From positions 310,001 to 374,000 of the forward strand of contig NZ_SACL01000002.1 of assembly GCF_004005855.1 (NCBI RefSeq): a stretch of 64,000 bases of DNA. The letters run 5' to 3'. The DNA is from Rhodovarius crocodyli. Lineage in GTDB: Bacteria; Pseudomonadota; Alphaproteobacteria; Acetobacterales; Acetobacteraceae. The notes beneath the pieces were generated by a model, which worked only from the letters and a program-made list of their open reading frames with translations, did not search any database and was not told the DNA's origin. Position numbers and translations under genes: made by a program. Each line of letters begins with the position of its first letter. Position 1 is the stretch's first letter. This document shows, one piece after another, positions 34,300 through 44,314 of this stretch.

Positions 34300-37200
34300 A
34301 TGAGCGGCACCACCATTCCCCTCGCCGGCGGCGGTATGGATTATACCGGGACGTCTGGGTCGGATACGCAATACGGCACGGAATACGATGACGTGCTGCG
34401 CGGGGTGGATGGTGGCGACCAGTTGTATGGCCGGTTGGGCGACGACCTTCTGGAAGGCGGCATCGGCAATGACAGGCTGGACGGCGGCGATGGCAACGAC
34501 ACGCTGCTAGGCGGCGGCGGCACCGACAACCTGTTCGGTGGCAATGGTAACGACATCCTGCGCGGTGGGGATGGCAATGACTATCTCGATGGCGGCAGCG
34601 GTCGCAACGACCTGGATGGTGGCGACGGAGATGATTACCTCAACCTGACCTATCAGGGTGGCATCGCGACGGGCGGCACCGGCAATGACACGCTGGAGGC
34701 TTCCGTCACCGATGACGGCGTCTCCAGCTATGCCATCGATGCCGGTGACGGCGACGACAGCATCTACATCTATGGGTACGCCCCATCGTCGCACCTCTCC
34801 ATTACGGGCGGTGCCGGGTACGATGTTCTCTACATCCAGACAGATTATTGGTACCCGTCCCTGGATACGGCTGTGATCCATGGCGTCGAGAAGATCGTTA
34901 CCTACCAGTCGCTTGTCCTCGCGGACAGCTTGGTTGGCGCAGGCCAAACTCTGCAGGTGCTGGCGAATTCCTACGGCATCACGATCGATGGCAGCGCCGA
35001 GACCGACGGCAAGTTGCTGTTGTGGGGTGGCAGCTATAACGACCGTCTGATCGGTGGGGCGGGTGACGACACCCTCAATGGCGGCAACGGTAACGATACC
35101 CTGCGCGGCGGCCTCGGCAACGACACCCTCGATGGCGGCGATGGCGTTGATACCGCCCTGTATGCAGGCCCCTCCAGCCTCTACAACTGGTACTACACCG
35201 GCATCTTCGACACCTTTCGCGTCGAGGGCGCCGAGGGTTCCGACCTGCTGAAGAACATGCAGTATCTGCAGTTCTCCGACCGCACCATCACCCTGCGCCC
35301 GGCCGGTCTGCCGGTCATCGTGGCCCCCGACAACTCCGCGGTCATCGGTACCAATGATCCTGAGCAGTTGATTGGCGATGCGCGGGACAACATCCTCTCC
35401 GGCACCGGTAGCACCGACCGGTTCGAGTCTGGCCTGGGCACGGATCTGATCCGCGACGTTATCGCGGATCTCGATGGCGACGTGATCGCGGGCTATGAGA
35501 TCGGGGAGCGCATCCAGGTCCAGGGAGCGCTACTTGCCCCCGCCCAGGTCAGCTACGAGCTGGGCGCTGCGGGCAGCGGCGTGATCCGCATCGAGACCAC
35601 CGGCGACACCACGCCCGAGGCCACCATCACCCTGCTCGGCGAAGGCACCACCCCGCTGCCGGCCGGGCTGGTGCTGCGCACCGAACAGGTTGGCGGCGAC
35701 ACCTTTATCTGGCTGGAACGCGGCACCCCTGGCGCGCTGACGAACTTCCGCGTCGCGTCCGGCAGCGATGCCGGCACGTCCAGCGAGGACGGTATCACTA
35801 GCGCCGACGTTCTCACCTTCACCGGCTTTGCCGCTGCCGGCGCCGCCGTCACCCTGCGTGAGGGGGGCGCCGCCATCGCCACCGGCACCGCCGATGCGCA
35901 GGGCCAGTTCTCGATCGCCGTGCCCGGCCTGGCCGAAGGCCAGCACGCCATCACCGCGGAATGGCTCAAGGATGGCAGCACGGCACATACGCCGGGCGTG
36001 ATGCATGTCCAGATCGACCGCACCGGGCCGCAAGGTTCGGTCAGTGTCACCTCCGCGCTCGGCACCACGACAGCGCCTGGCGCAGTGGGCACGCTGCCCG
36101 TGCTCAACGCCGGCTCGACCGCCACGGCAACCTTTACTTTCTCAGAGGCCGTCTACGGACTCACCTCCAGCGCCTTCACGGTTTCTGGCAGTGCGCAGAT
36201 CACCAATGTCGCGACCACGGACCACATCACCTACACCGTCACCCTTGCGGGGCTCACCGGGCAAGACGGCGTGACGGGCAGCGTCGGCATCGCACCGGGC
36301 GCCCTGACGGACATCGCCGGCAATGCAGTGCAGGTGCTGAGCACCGGCCTATCCACCGACCCCACGAATGACTTCTACGTCGATACGGTCCGGCCCGGCG
36401 CAGTCATAGCGCTCGCGCCCGGCGCCATCGGTCCTAACTCGGCCGTAACCGGCACTGTTACCTTCTCTGAGGCTCCGGCGGCAGGGTTCGACCCGGCGCA
36501 GCTGGTGCTGGCCAGCGCCGGCACCATCAGCTTCGGCGCCAGCCCGTTGAACGGCAGTGTCCTGACCTTCACCTGGCACACCCCGCAGGATCTCGGCAGT
36601 GCCACGCTCAGTGTGGCCGGTGCGGCATACGCGGATCGCGTCGGCAATGCCGGTACTGATGCGTCACTACCCGTCACCGTGGTGCAGGTGGAACTGCCTG
36701 GTATCGAGATCCACAGCCCGCCGGTCTGGGGGCAGGTCTTCACCGGCAGCATCGGTCAGGATGTGTTTCGCATCCAGGGCGGCAACAACACCATCCTGGC
36801 TGGCGGCGGCAGCGACGATATCTACGTCACTGGCTGGGGCAACCATATCGAGGGCGGGGCAGGCAACGACCTCATCCAGGGCACCCAGGGCAACAGCTGG
36901 ATCGACGGTGGTGACGGCAACGACATCATCGCCGCGGGCGGCCACAACAACGTCATCTTCGGCGGCGCCGGCGACGACACGATCTGGTCTGGAGAGGGCA
37001 ATGCCACCGTCGATGGCGGTTCTGGCAACAACATCCTGTATGTGAAGGGCTGGAACAACCTGATCACTGTGGGTGACGGCGACAACCGCATACAGGACGC
37101 CGATGGCCAGGTGACGCTGACGGCGGGCAACGGCAACAACACCGTGGCACTACTGGGCTGGAACAACCACCTGACGCTGGCCAACGGCAACAACCATGTA

Positions 37201-37986
37201 ACGGTCGCCTGGGGCGGCCATACCACCATCGCTGCCGGCAATGGCAACAACACGATCGAGCTGTCGGGCTGGTCCAACATCGTCAGCACGGGGTTGGGCA
37301 ACGACAAGGTATGGGCAGGGATGGGCATGTCCACCATCTCGACCGGCGCGGGCGATGACGAGGTGTGGTTGGGTGCCTCCGGTGGGTCACGTGTGGAACT
37401 GGGTGACGGCAATGACGTGGTGCTTACCGGCGGCGCTTATGGCGATGTGCTGATCGGTGGGCGTGGCAACGACCAATACGTGCTGCGGGACGTATCGGCC
37501 ACCATCGTTGAGAACCCGGGTGAGGGCTATGACACCGCCTGGGTGGCGGTGGATGGCTATACGTTGGCGGCCAATGTCGAGTACGGCCGGCTGATCGAGA
37601 CCGCGACGCGGCTGACGGGTTCGGCTGGGAGCGATGTCCTGGTGGGCAACAGCGCCGGCAGGGCCAGCAATCTGGATGGCGGCGGGGGCGACGACACGCT
37701 GTGGGGCACCGCGGAGGCCGATATCCTGAAGGGCGGGATGGGTGACGATGTGATCTACTCTCAGGGCGGGCTGGACACCTTTGTGTTCGACGCCGCGTCC
37801 TGGGGGCATGACCAGATCAGCGGCTGGCTGTTGGGGCAGAAGCTGGATCTGCGCGGGTCGGGCTACGGTTTTGGCGACCTGACCGTCGTGTCTAGTGGCG
37901 GCAACAGCCAGGTGAGCGTCGGCGACAGCAGCATCTTCGTTCATGGTGCAGCCAGTTTGGCAGTAGGCGACTTCATCTTCGGTTAG
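34300..37986 (+). CDS. Large secreted RTX / Ig-like protein
   Basis: 1228 residues, no N-terminal signal peptide, consistent with type I secretion. Calcium-binding GGxGxDxL nonapeptides lie at about 20-115 and 248-285 (for example GGDGNDTLLGGGGTDNLFGG). Then come bacterial Ig-like domains at about 480-820 (SADVLTFTGFAAAGAAVTL; TATFTFSEAVYGL). A second beta-roll at about 824-1070 uses many GNN instead of GND units, separated by a recurrent GWxN motif. The last 150 residues have a GGLDTFVFDAASWG element and a T1SS-like tail. No T1SS transporter lies in the window. Adhesin, enzyme or toxin cannot be told apart from the sequence. Confidence 0.88.
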   Translation: MSGTTIPLAGGGMDYTGTSGSDTQYGTEYDDVLRGVDGGDQLYGRLGDDLLEGGIGNDRLDGGDGNDTLLGGGGTDNLFGGNGNDILRGGDGNDYLDGGSGRNDLDGGDGDDYLNLTYQGGIATGGTGNDTLEASVTDDGVSSYAIDAGDGDDSIYIYGYAPSSHLSITGGAGYDVLYIQTDYWYPSLDTAVIHGVEKIVTYQSLVLADSLVGAGQTLQVLANSYGITIDGSAETDGKLLLWGGSYNDRLIGGAGDDTLNGGNGNDTLRGGLGNDTLDGGDGVDTALYAGPSSLYNWYYTGIFDTFRVEGAEGSDLLKNMQYLQFSDRTITLRPAGLPVIVAPDNSAVIGTNDPEQLIGDARDNILSGTGSTDRFESGLGTDLIRDVIADLDGDVIAGYEIGERIQVQGALLAPAQVSYELGAAGSGVIRIETTGDTTPEATITLLGEGTTPLPAGLVLRTEQVGGDTFIWLERGTPGALTNFRVASGSDAGTSSEDGITSADVLTFTGFAAAGAAVTLREGGAAIATGTADAQGQFSIAVPGLAEGQHAITAEWLKDGSTAHTPGVMHVQIDRTGPQGSVSVTSALGTTTAPGAVGTLPVLNAGSTATATFTFSEAVYGLTSSAFTVSGSAQITNVATTDHITYTVTLAGLTGQDGVTGSVGIAPGALTDIAGNAVQVLSTGLSTDPTNDFYVDTVRPGAVIALAPGAIGPNSAVTGTVTFSEAPAAGFDPAQLVLASAGTISFGASPLNGSVLTFTWHTPQDLGSATLSVAGAAYADRVGNAGTDASLPVTVVQVELPGIEIHSPPVWGQVFTGSIGQDVFRIQGGNNTILAGGGSDDIYVTGWGNHIEGGAGNDLIQGTQGNSWIDGGDGNDIIAAGGHNNVIFGGAGDDTIWSGEGNATVDGGSGNNILYVKGWNNLITVGDGDNRIQDADGQVTLTAGNGNNTVALLGWNNHLTLANGNNHVTVAWGGHTTIAAGNGNNTIELSGWSNIVSTGLGNDKVWAGMGMSTISTGAGDDEVWLGASGGSRVELGDGNDVVLTGGAYGDVLIGGRGNDQYVLRDVSATIVENPGEGYDTAWVAVDGYTLAANVEYGRLIETATRLTGSAGSDVLVGNSAGRASNLDGGGGDDTLWGTAEADILKGGMGDDVIYSQGGLDTFVFDAASWGHDQISGWLLGQKLDLRGSGYGFGDLTVVSSGGNSQVSVGDSSIFVHGAASLAVGDFIFG

Positions 37987-38283
37987 AGAGCTGAAAGCGC
38001 GCTGCCGCTGCTGCCTGTCTTGCTGCAGAAGGTCGGGGTATCGGCCTCGACCTTTATTCGCTTGGGGGCGATTGCGGAGGAGCTTTGGTCAGTAGGGGCG
38101 AAGAGCATCCAGATCGCGCACCTAAGAAGTTTGCTCTGTGTGGCTTGCTGCGGCCCCGGGAAAAGCAGGCGGGCAGGGGTCTTGTGGGGGGGCAACCTTC
38201 GCCAGCGCGCCCCATCAGCGTCGCTCGGTCTAACCACGATCGCCGGACTCGATCCTTGCGATGGCTGATTGCCGCCTTTTCCG

Positions 38284-38660
38284 GCGCGGGCAACGGATCG
38301 CCAGCGCTGAGGACATGATCCGCCCACCGCGGCAGGGCCTCGGCTCGCTCTGCCGCGAAGTCATGAACCTGATAGATGCCCTTCACCCATGGGTGGTGGC
38401 ACTGGCGGCATGATTGAGGATGCGATCCGCGACATCCGGCAGCACACCCAGCCTGGCCATGGCCGTCACGCCGGTCCGGCGGAAATCATGTATGCGCCAC
38501 GCAGGCATCTCAATGCGCCTTTCACCTTCGACGGCACTGGCTTTCTGTCTCTACTCAGCGATGGGGTATCCATCCGGGCCTTCGCCTTCGAGTAAGCCCG
38601 GGGGCCGTCACCGCCTTCGCCCCGCAGGCCCGTCTTTCCGGGCTGCCAGACACAAGGCCC
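38284..38660 (-). pseudogene. Decayed tyrosine-recombinase integrase remnant
   Basis: Three pieces in different frames read through a P4-type integrase C-terminus in the correct order: VWQPGKTGLRGEGG with AYSKAKARMD; then WRIHDFRRTGVTAMARLGV and ILNHAASATHG; then VKGIYQVHDFAAERAEALP. The last junction is a one-base frameshift (HG then VKGIYQ). The N-terminal half is missing. The wider gap 37987-38789 holds no intact gene. Marks an old integration event between the RTX gene and the hydrolase. Confidence 0.75.
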
Positions 38661-38789
38661 ACCCGGCCTATCCCACCGAGCGTGAGGCACGCCACCATCC
38701 GGAGACGGTTCGGCGCGGGTGGATACTACGCCCGGCGATCAACCCGGAAGGCTTGTTGCGCGGCGTCGACTTTTCGCAATCTGCCCGCC

Positions 38790-39491
38790 TCAGCGCGGGG
38801 CTGAGGGCCAGTTCGACAGGAACTCCCGGGGCGAGTGCCGCAGCCTCTCCTTGCCGATGCCCATGATGATCGCGTCCATGCTGTGCGTGTTCTCGGCACC
38901 ATGGGCATCCACCACGATCTCGTGGCCCACATGCGCGCCGAAACTGCCCAGCACGTCCCCTCGCACGGTGAAGCAGATGCCGACCGCGTCGGAGGTGTTG
39001 TTGGAAGTCGAGGCGCGATGCAGCTGCTGCTGCCTGAACAGGTTGAAGGCCGGCATCTTGAGGTAGGAGGCCATGCCCGGCCCGTTGAAGGAGATGAACG
39101 GCAGCCCCGCCCAGTTGCCGACCACCTCGGCCAGCCCGCCGCCCAGCGAATGGCCGCACATGCTGACCTGGCGGCCATACGCGATACTCAAGGCCCATTT
39201 CACCATGGTGGTGGCGCTGCCGGCCATGTTCGGGATGGCGTTGACACCTATCCGGGCATTGCCGGCACTCTGCGAGACAGAGGCGCCCCCCCTGCCATGA
39301 GCGCCCGAGAAGCCGACGATCACGTCGCTGTTATTGGCAAAGACGCCGCCCTGGTAACCATTGCCGTACCAGGTCGCCCACTCCCATTTCTGAACCTGCC
39401 AGCCCTCGAGGTTGCCCATGTTGACCGCGGGGCCGTCCTGGCGGGCATAGACCGCCTTGGCGACATCCGCGTAGTTCTCAACAGTGGCCAT
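38790..39491 (-). CDS. Lipase/esterase-like alpha/beta hydrolase
   Basis: 233 residues from MATVENYADVAKAVY at 39491. The nucleophile elbow is MCGHSLGGGLAEVVG (G-H-S-L-G), as in class 3 lipase-like proteins. DVIVGFSGAHGRGG precedes it as a possible oxyanion strand. DAHGAENTHSMDAI near the C-terminus carries candidate catalytic Asp/His residues. No signal peptide. Many such small lipase-like domains occur in proteins of interbacterial or secreted systems, but no partner is visible here. Confidence 0.75.
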   Translation of the reverse strand: MATVENYADVAKAVYARQDGPAVNMGNLEGWQVQKWEWATWYGNGYQGGVFANNSDVIVGFSGAHGRGGASVSQSAGNARIGVNAIPNMAGSATTMVKWALSIAYGRQVSMCGHSLGGGLAEVVGNWAGLPFISFNGPGMASYLKMPAFNLFRQQQLHRASTSNNTSDAVGICFTVRGDVLGSFGAHVGHEIVVDAHGAENTHSMDAIIMGIGKERLRHSPREFLSNWPSAPR

Positions 39492-39600
39492 GAATCCGGA
39501 TCCCCGCGTGTTTCGCCATTGGTGGGGCAATACCGCAGGGACTTCAACGTGGCGTGAACGATGGGGCTGATCGGCAGGCCCGATCGCGCGCGCCGGCACC

Positions 39601-42033
39601 TCATTGCCGCCGGACCAGCCTTGCCATCGCCTCCCGCAGCGGCCGGGCGGCATCGTCCAGATCGGGCCAGGGGTCTTTCAGCGTGCGCTTCAGCCCATCC
39701 GGCAGATGAATCGCCGAGGGGCCGAAGGCCTGCCTGCGCCGCCATCCCTGTTGCACCTGCCGCCAGCTGACGGGCAAGGCCACCGGCGCGCCCGGCCTCG
39801 CGCGCGGGGAGAAACTCGCCACCGCGGTCGCCAGCAGGTCGTTGCGCAGATAGTCGAGGAAGATGCGCCCCTTGCGCGCCTTCTTGGCCAGGGCCGTGGT
39901 GTACCGGTCCGGCGCGTCATGCTCCATCATGGCGCAGAGCAGCCGGGCGAACTGCTTGGCCTCCTCCCAGCCGCTGCCGTCCTTTCGCGCGCGCGCGATC
40001 GGCACCAGCACATGGATGCCCTTGCCGCCGGTCAGGCGCGGAAAGCTCTCCAGCCCCAGCGCGCCCAGCCGGTCGCGCAGCTCCAGCGCCGCATCGCGCA
40101 CCGTGCGGAAATCCGCGCCCTCGCTGGGGTCCAGGTCGAAGATCAGGCGATCCGGCCATTCGGGCGCATCGGCCGGCGCGCCGCCCGGGTGCAGTTCCAG
40201 CACCGAGATCTGCGCCAGGTCACGCAGCGCGCGGGCGTTGTCGATGCGCAGATACTCCCGCGGCTGGCCGGGCATGCGCAGGCTGCCGATGCTATCGGGC
40301 TGGCCGCGCATGGGGTGGCGCTGGAAGAAGTGCTGGCCGCCGATGCCGTCCGGGGCGCGCAGCAGCGCGAGCGGTCGGCCGGCGACATAGGGCAGCAGCG
40401 CCTCGGCATAGCGTTCATACCAGGCGGCCAGATCGGCCTTGGTGATGGCCGGCTGGTCATCGGTGGCGGGCCACAGCACCCGCTCGGGGTGGGTAAGCCT
40501 GGAGACGGTGGGCATCGTCACCTCCCGCGCGGGCTTGTCCTCCCGCAATCCCTGGAAGCTGGCATGGCGCAGCAGCCCCTCCGCGCCGAAGCCGCCATAG
40601 GCGACCTGCGCGACCAGGCTGGGCTGCACCCAGACCGGCGCGCCGCCCGGCTGGCGGGCGGGGGCGGTGGTGAAGGGATGGCGCGGCTGCGCCAGCTTCT
40701 CCAGCCGCGTGACCAGCCGTTTCGCCATGGCCTCGGAAAAGCCGGTGCCCACCCGCCCGGCATAGCGCAGCCCGCCATCCTCCCGCACGCCCAGCAGCAG
40801 CGCGCCCAGGCGCTTGCCGTGCTTGTCGCGCGTGAAGCCGCCGATCACGAACTCATCGTCGTTGCGGCACTTCGCCTTGGTCCAGCCGCCGTCACGGCCG
40901 GAACTGTAGGGGGCGTCGCTGCGCTTGGAGACGATGCCCTCAAGCCCGGTGCGGCAGGCGGCTTCGAGCATGACGTCGCCGGGCGCGGCGAAATCCTCGA
41001 CATAGCGCAGGGCATCCGGCGCCTTGCGCAGCAGCCTGCGCAGCGCGGCCTTGCGCTCGGCCAGGGGCTTTGGGCGCCAGTCCTGCCTGCCGTCATGCAG
41101 CAGGTCGAAGGCATGGAACACCAGGGGATGCGCGACCTCGCCCGCCAGGGTGGCCTGCAGCGCGGCGAAGCTCTGCGTGCCGTCCTCGGCCACGGCGACC
41201 GCCTCGCCATCCAGCAGGGCATCGGCCAGGCCGGCCGCTGCCTCGGCCAGGGTGGGGAAGCGGTCGGTCCAGTCCAGGCCGGTGCGGGTGCGTATGGTCA
41301 CTTCGCCGCCCGCCACCCGCAGCTGCAGGCGATAGCCATCGAGCTTCTGCTCATGCAGCCAGTCGTCGCCGCCGGGGGGCTGGTCGACCAGCCGGCACAG
41401 CTGCGGGGGCACGAAATCGGGCATGGCCTGGTCCTTGGCGCCCTGCTTCGCGGCGCCGGCCGCGATCTGCGCCATGGTGCGGCCGCTGTCGACGGAGGTC
41501 GCGGCCTTCAGCACCGCATCGCCCTTGCCGGGAGTGGCGACGCTGTCCTTCTCCTTGATCAGCAGCCAGTTGTGCCGCGTCTCGCCACGGCGCGGCTTCA
41601 TGCGCACCAGCACGAAGCCGCCGCGCAGGCGCTCCCCGGCCAGGACGAATTTCAGTTCGCCCTTCTCCAGATCCTCGTCGACGGTTTCGGGTGACAGCGG
41701 TGCCCAGCTGCCCCGGTCCCACAGCATCACGGTGCCGCCGCCATAGGCGGGCTTCGGGATGGTGCCCTCGAAGCTGCCGTAGTCGAGCGGATGGTCCTCG
41801 ACCTCTACGGCCAGGCGTTTGTCTGCGGGGTCGAGCGAGGGGCCGCGCGTCACCGCCCATGACTTCAGCACGCCTCGCCATTCCAGGCGGAAATCATAGT
41901 GCAGCCGCGTCGCGTCATGTTTCTGCACCACGAAGGACAATTGCCTGCGCGACCGTGCTGCCCGCCCCGGCGGCTCCGGGCTGGTCGAGAAGTCCCGCCG
42001 GCTGTTGTAGTGTTCAAGCCGGCGGGCGGTCAT
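39601..42033 (-). CDS. ligD: DNA ligase D (NHEJ)
   Basis: 810 residues in the order phosphoesterase, ligase, polymerase. The 3'-phosphoesterase domain spans about 25-160 (FVVQKHDATRLHYDFRLE, HPLDYGSFEG). The ATP-dependent ligase has its adenylation Lys at K230 in EQKLDGYRL, plus EGIVSKRSDAPY and the OB region. The primase-like POL domain lies at about 520-800 with GQHFFQRHPM and the metal pair in LIFDLDPSEG. It repairs double-strand breaks with Ku. Its start overlaps the ku stop by ATGA. Confidence 0.97.
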   Translation of the reverse strand: MTARRLEHYNSRRDFSTSPEPPGRAARSRRQLSFVVQKHDATRLHYDFRLEWRGVLKSWAVTRGPSLDPADKRLAVEVEDHPLDYGSFEGTIPKPAYGGGTVMLWDRGSWAPLSPETVDEDLEKGELKFVLAGERLRGGFVLVRMKPRRGETRHNWLLIKEKDSVATPGKGDAVLKAATSVDSGRTMAQIAAGAAKQGAKDQAMPDFVPPQLCRLVDQPPGGDDWLHEQKLDGYRLQLRVAGGEVTIRTRTGLDWTDRFPTLAEAAAGLADALLDGEAVAVAEDGTQSFAALQATLAGEVAHPLVFHAFDLLHDGRQDWRPKPLAERKAALRRLLRKAPDALRYVEDFAAPGDVMLEAACRTGLEGIVSKRSDAPYSSGRDGGWTKAKCRNDDEFVIGGFTRDKHGKRLGALLLGVREDGGLRYAGRVGTGFSEAMAKRLVTRLEKLAQPRHPFTTAPARQPGGAPVWVQPSLVAQVAYGGFGAEGLLRHASFQGLREDKPAREVTMPTVSRLTHPERVLWPATDDQPAITKADLAAWYERYAEALLPYVAGRPLALLRAPDGIGGQHFFQRHPMRGQPDSIGSLRMPGQPREYLRIDNARALRDLAQISVLELHPGGAPADAPEWPDRLIFDLDPSEGADFRTVRDAALELRDRLGALGLESFPRLTGGKGIHVLVPIARARKDGSGWEEAKQFARLLCAMMEHDAPDRYTTALAKKARKGRIFLDYLRNDLLATAVASFSPRARPGAPVALPVSWRQVQQGWRRRQAFGPSAIHLPDGLKRTLKDPWPDLDDAARPLREAMARLVRRQ

Positions 42034-42893
42034 GACGCGCGCCTGGGGGCGGCGGGTTTCTTCTTGGCGGCAGGTGCCTTGGCGCTCTTCTTCGCGGCGG
42101 GCCGGCGCTGGGCGGCCTTGCCTTCAAGGCTCTGCCGCAGCGCCTCCATCAGGTCGATCACATTGCCGCTCTTCGGCGCCTTCCGGCGGCGCCCGCCGCC
42201 GCCGTCGCCGCCCTGTTTCGACGCGATCAGCTCCCGCAGCGCCTCCTCATAGCGGTCGTTGAAGGAGGACGGGTCGAACTCGCCCTCGAACTGCTCGACG
42301 ATCTGCCGGGCGATGGTGGTCATGCGCTTGTCGGGCTTGCCGGCCGGGATGTCGTCGAAGAATTCCGCCGTGTCGCGGACCTCGTCATGGCTGCGCAGGG
42401 TGGTCAGCAGCATGCCCTTTCCGCGCGGCTCGATGGCCACCACGCGTTCCCGCGCGCCCATCACCAGCCGGGCGATCGCGATGCGGCCCGCATCCTCCAT
42501 CGCGGCATGGATCACGGCGAAGGCGTCCGCGCCCGCCTTGCCTTCGGGCGCCAGGTAATAGGGCTGGTCCCACCAGATGCGGTCGATGCTGGCCGCATCC
42601 ACGAAGCGCTCGATATCGAGCAGCCGCGTGCTTTCGAGACGGACGGAGCGCAGCTCCTCATCGGTCAGCAGGACGTACTGGTCCTCCTCGACCTCGAAGC
42701 CGCGCACCAGGTCGCGCCGCTCGATGGGTCCGCTGTCCGGGTCGATCATCTGCTGGCGGACGCGGTTGCCCGTCTTGGGATTGATGAAGTGGAAGCGCAC
42801 GTCACGGCTGGTCGAGGCCGCCGCATAGAGCGAGACGGGGCATGTCACGAGGGACAGGCGCAGATGGCCCTCCCATGTCGGCCTGATCGCCAT
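42030..42893 (-). CDS. ku: Ku, DNA end-binding protein (NHEJ)
   Basis: 287 residues from MAIRPTWEGHLRLSLVTCPV. The Ku core follows with FHFINPKTGNRVRQQ, RDLVRGFEVEEDQYVLLTD and YYLAPEGKAGADAFAVI. The C-terminus is a Lys/Ala-rich basic tail (about 235-287) typical of bacterial Ku proteins with extended DNA contacts. Bacterial Ku homodimers hold broken ends and recruit LigD, encoded immediately downstream with a four-base overlap. Confidence 0.97.
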   Translation of the reverse strand: MAIRPTWEGHLRLSLVTCPVSLYAAASTSRDVRFHFINPKTGNRVRQQMIDPDSGPIERRDLVRGFEVEEDQYVLLTDEELRSVRLESTRLLDIERFVDAASIDRIWWDQPYYLAPEGKAGADAFAVIHAAMEDAGRIAIARLVMGARERVVAIEPRGKGMLLTTLRSHDEVRDTAEFFDDIPAGKPDKRMTTIARQIVEQFEGEFDPSSFNDRYEEALRELIASKQGGDGGGGRRRKAPKSGNVIDLMEALRQSLEGKAAQRRPAAKKSAKAPAAKKKPAAPRRAS

Positions 42894-42985
42894 GGCCTGC
42901 TTCTCCGGCGCGGGGGTCAACCGGGCAACGCCGTCAGGCCGGGCAAGGTTGCCTACGGCCCGGGGGGGGCTTCCCGGTCTTCTCG

Positions 42986-44215
42986 CTACCGGGTGCGGGC
43001 GGGGCCGGCCGGCACCCGCCGCGCGGTCAGCAGGGCAAGCCAGGCGGCCAGCAGCAGCAGCGCCGCGGCGGCGGTGAAGCTCATGACGTGGCCGCCCAGG
43101 TCGAACAGCACGCCGCCCACCGTGGCGCCCAGGGTGATGGCCAGCTGGATCAGCCCGACCATCAGCCCGCCCCCGGCCTCCGCGTCGTCGGGCAGGGTCA
43201 GCGCGAGCCAGCTCCACCAGGCGACCGGCGCGGCCGTCGCGACGAAGCCCCACAAGGCCAGCAATGCCCAGGTCGCGGGCATGCTGTGGCCGAAGGCCAC
43301 CAGCGCGAGCGCCATGCCGGCCATCGCGACCGGCCCCCCGACCAGCAGGCGATACAGCTGGGTGTGCACCGCAGCACCGACCAGCAGCGTGCCGAGGAAG
43401 CCCGCCACGCCCATCGCCAGCAGCATGAGGGAGAGGGTGGTCACGTCCGCGCCCGTCACCGTCTCCAGGAAGGGGCGCAGATAGGTGAACAGGGCGAACT
43501 GCCCCATGAAGAAGATGGTCACGGCCGCCATGCCGAGCGCGACCACGGGGCGGCGCAGCAGCGTGAGGATGCCACGGCGCGCGCCGCGGCCGGCCTGCAT
43601 CGGCGGCAGGCTGGCCGCCTGCCAGACCAGCACGACGGCCGCCAGCGGCACCACGCAGAAAAAGGCGCCCCGCCAGCCGATGATCCCGCCCAGGAAGCTG
43701 CCGAGCGGCGCGGCGACGACGGTGGCCAGCGCGTTGCCGCCGTTCAGGATGGCGAGCGCGCGGGGCACATCGGCCACCGGCACCAGCCGCATGGCGGTGG
43801 CCGCCGACATCGACCAGAAGCCGCCGATCGCGATCCCGATCAGCGCGCGGCCCAGCAGGAACGGCACATAGCCCGGGGCGAGCGACACCAGGCTGCCCGA
43901 GGCCACCATGAGCGCCGTCATAATCAGCAGCAGGTTCCGGCGATCCATGCCGCCGGAAAGCCGCGCGATGAGGAAGCTCGTCAGCACGGCGAAGGCGCCC
44001 GAGACGGCGATGGCCTGTCCGGCCTGGCCCTCTGTGACGTGCAGGTCGGCCGCGACCGGGGTCAGCAGGCTGACCGGCATGAACTCCGAGGCGATGAGGA
44101 CGAAGGCGCCGAAGGAGAGGGAGAACACCGCCCCCCAGCGCGGGCGTGAAGCGGTCTCTGACGACGCGGCGCGCGCGTCGCCTGCCATGGCGGTCTGTTG
44201 CATGGGCCAAGACAT
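42986..44215 (-). CDS. MFS transporter, DHA1-like efflux family
   Basis: 409 residues with about 12 hydrophobic segments. The first follows RPRWGAVFSLSFGAFVLIAS. The DHA1 signature motif between TM2 and TM3 is IARLSGGMDRRNLL, and the motif after TM4 reads GRALIGIAIGGFWSM. Similar proteins are annotated as sugar or drug efflux permeases. Substrate unknown. Start could be 44215 (MSWPMQQTAM), 44203 or 44188; the first 20 residues are cytosolic either way. Confidence 0.85.
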   Translation of the reverse strand: MSWPMQQTAMAGDARAASSETASRPRWGAVFSLSFGAFVLIASEFMPVSLLTPVAADLHVTEGQAGQAIAVSGAFAVLTSFLIARLSGGMDRRNLLLIMTALMVASGSLVSLAPGYVPFLLGRALIGIAIGGFWSMSAATAMRLVPVADVPRALAILNGGNALATVVAAPLGSFLGGIIGWRGAFFCVVPLAAVVLVWQAASLPPMQAGRGARRGILTLLRRPVVALGMAAVTIFFMGQFALFTYLRPFLETVTGADVTTLSLMLLAMGVAGFLGTLLVGAAVHTQLYRLLVGGPVAMAGMALALVAFGHSMPATWALLALWGFVATAAPVAWWSWLALTLPDDAEAGGGLMVGLIQLAITLGATVGGVLFDLGGHVMSFTAAAALLLLAAWLALLTARRVPAGPARTR

Positions 44216-44314
44216 ACTGTCGCGGCCCCGTGGGGATTACCCGGCCTGGCAGGGATGGGCTGATCGCCCCCGTGCATCAATCGGCCGGCCGGGCGGCCGC
44301 GGGGCGCGTGCCCG

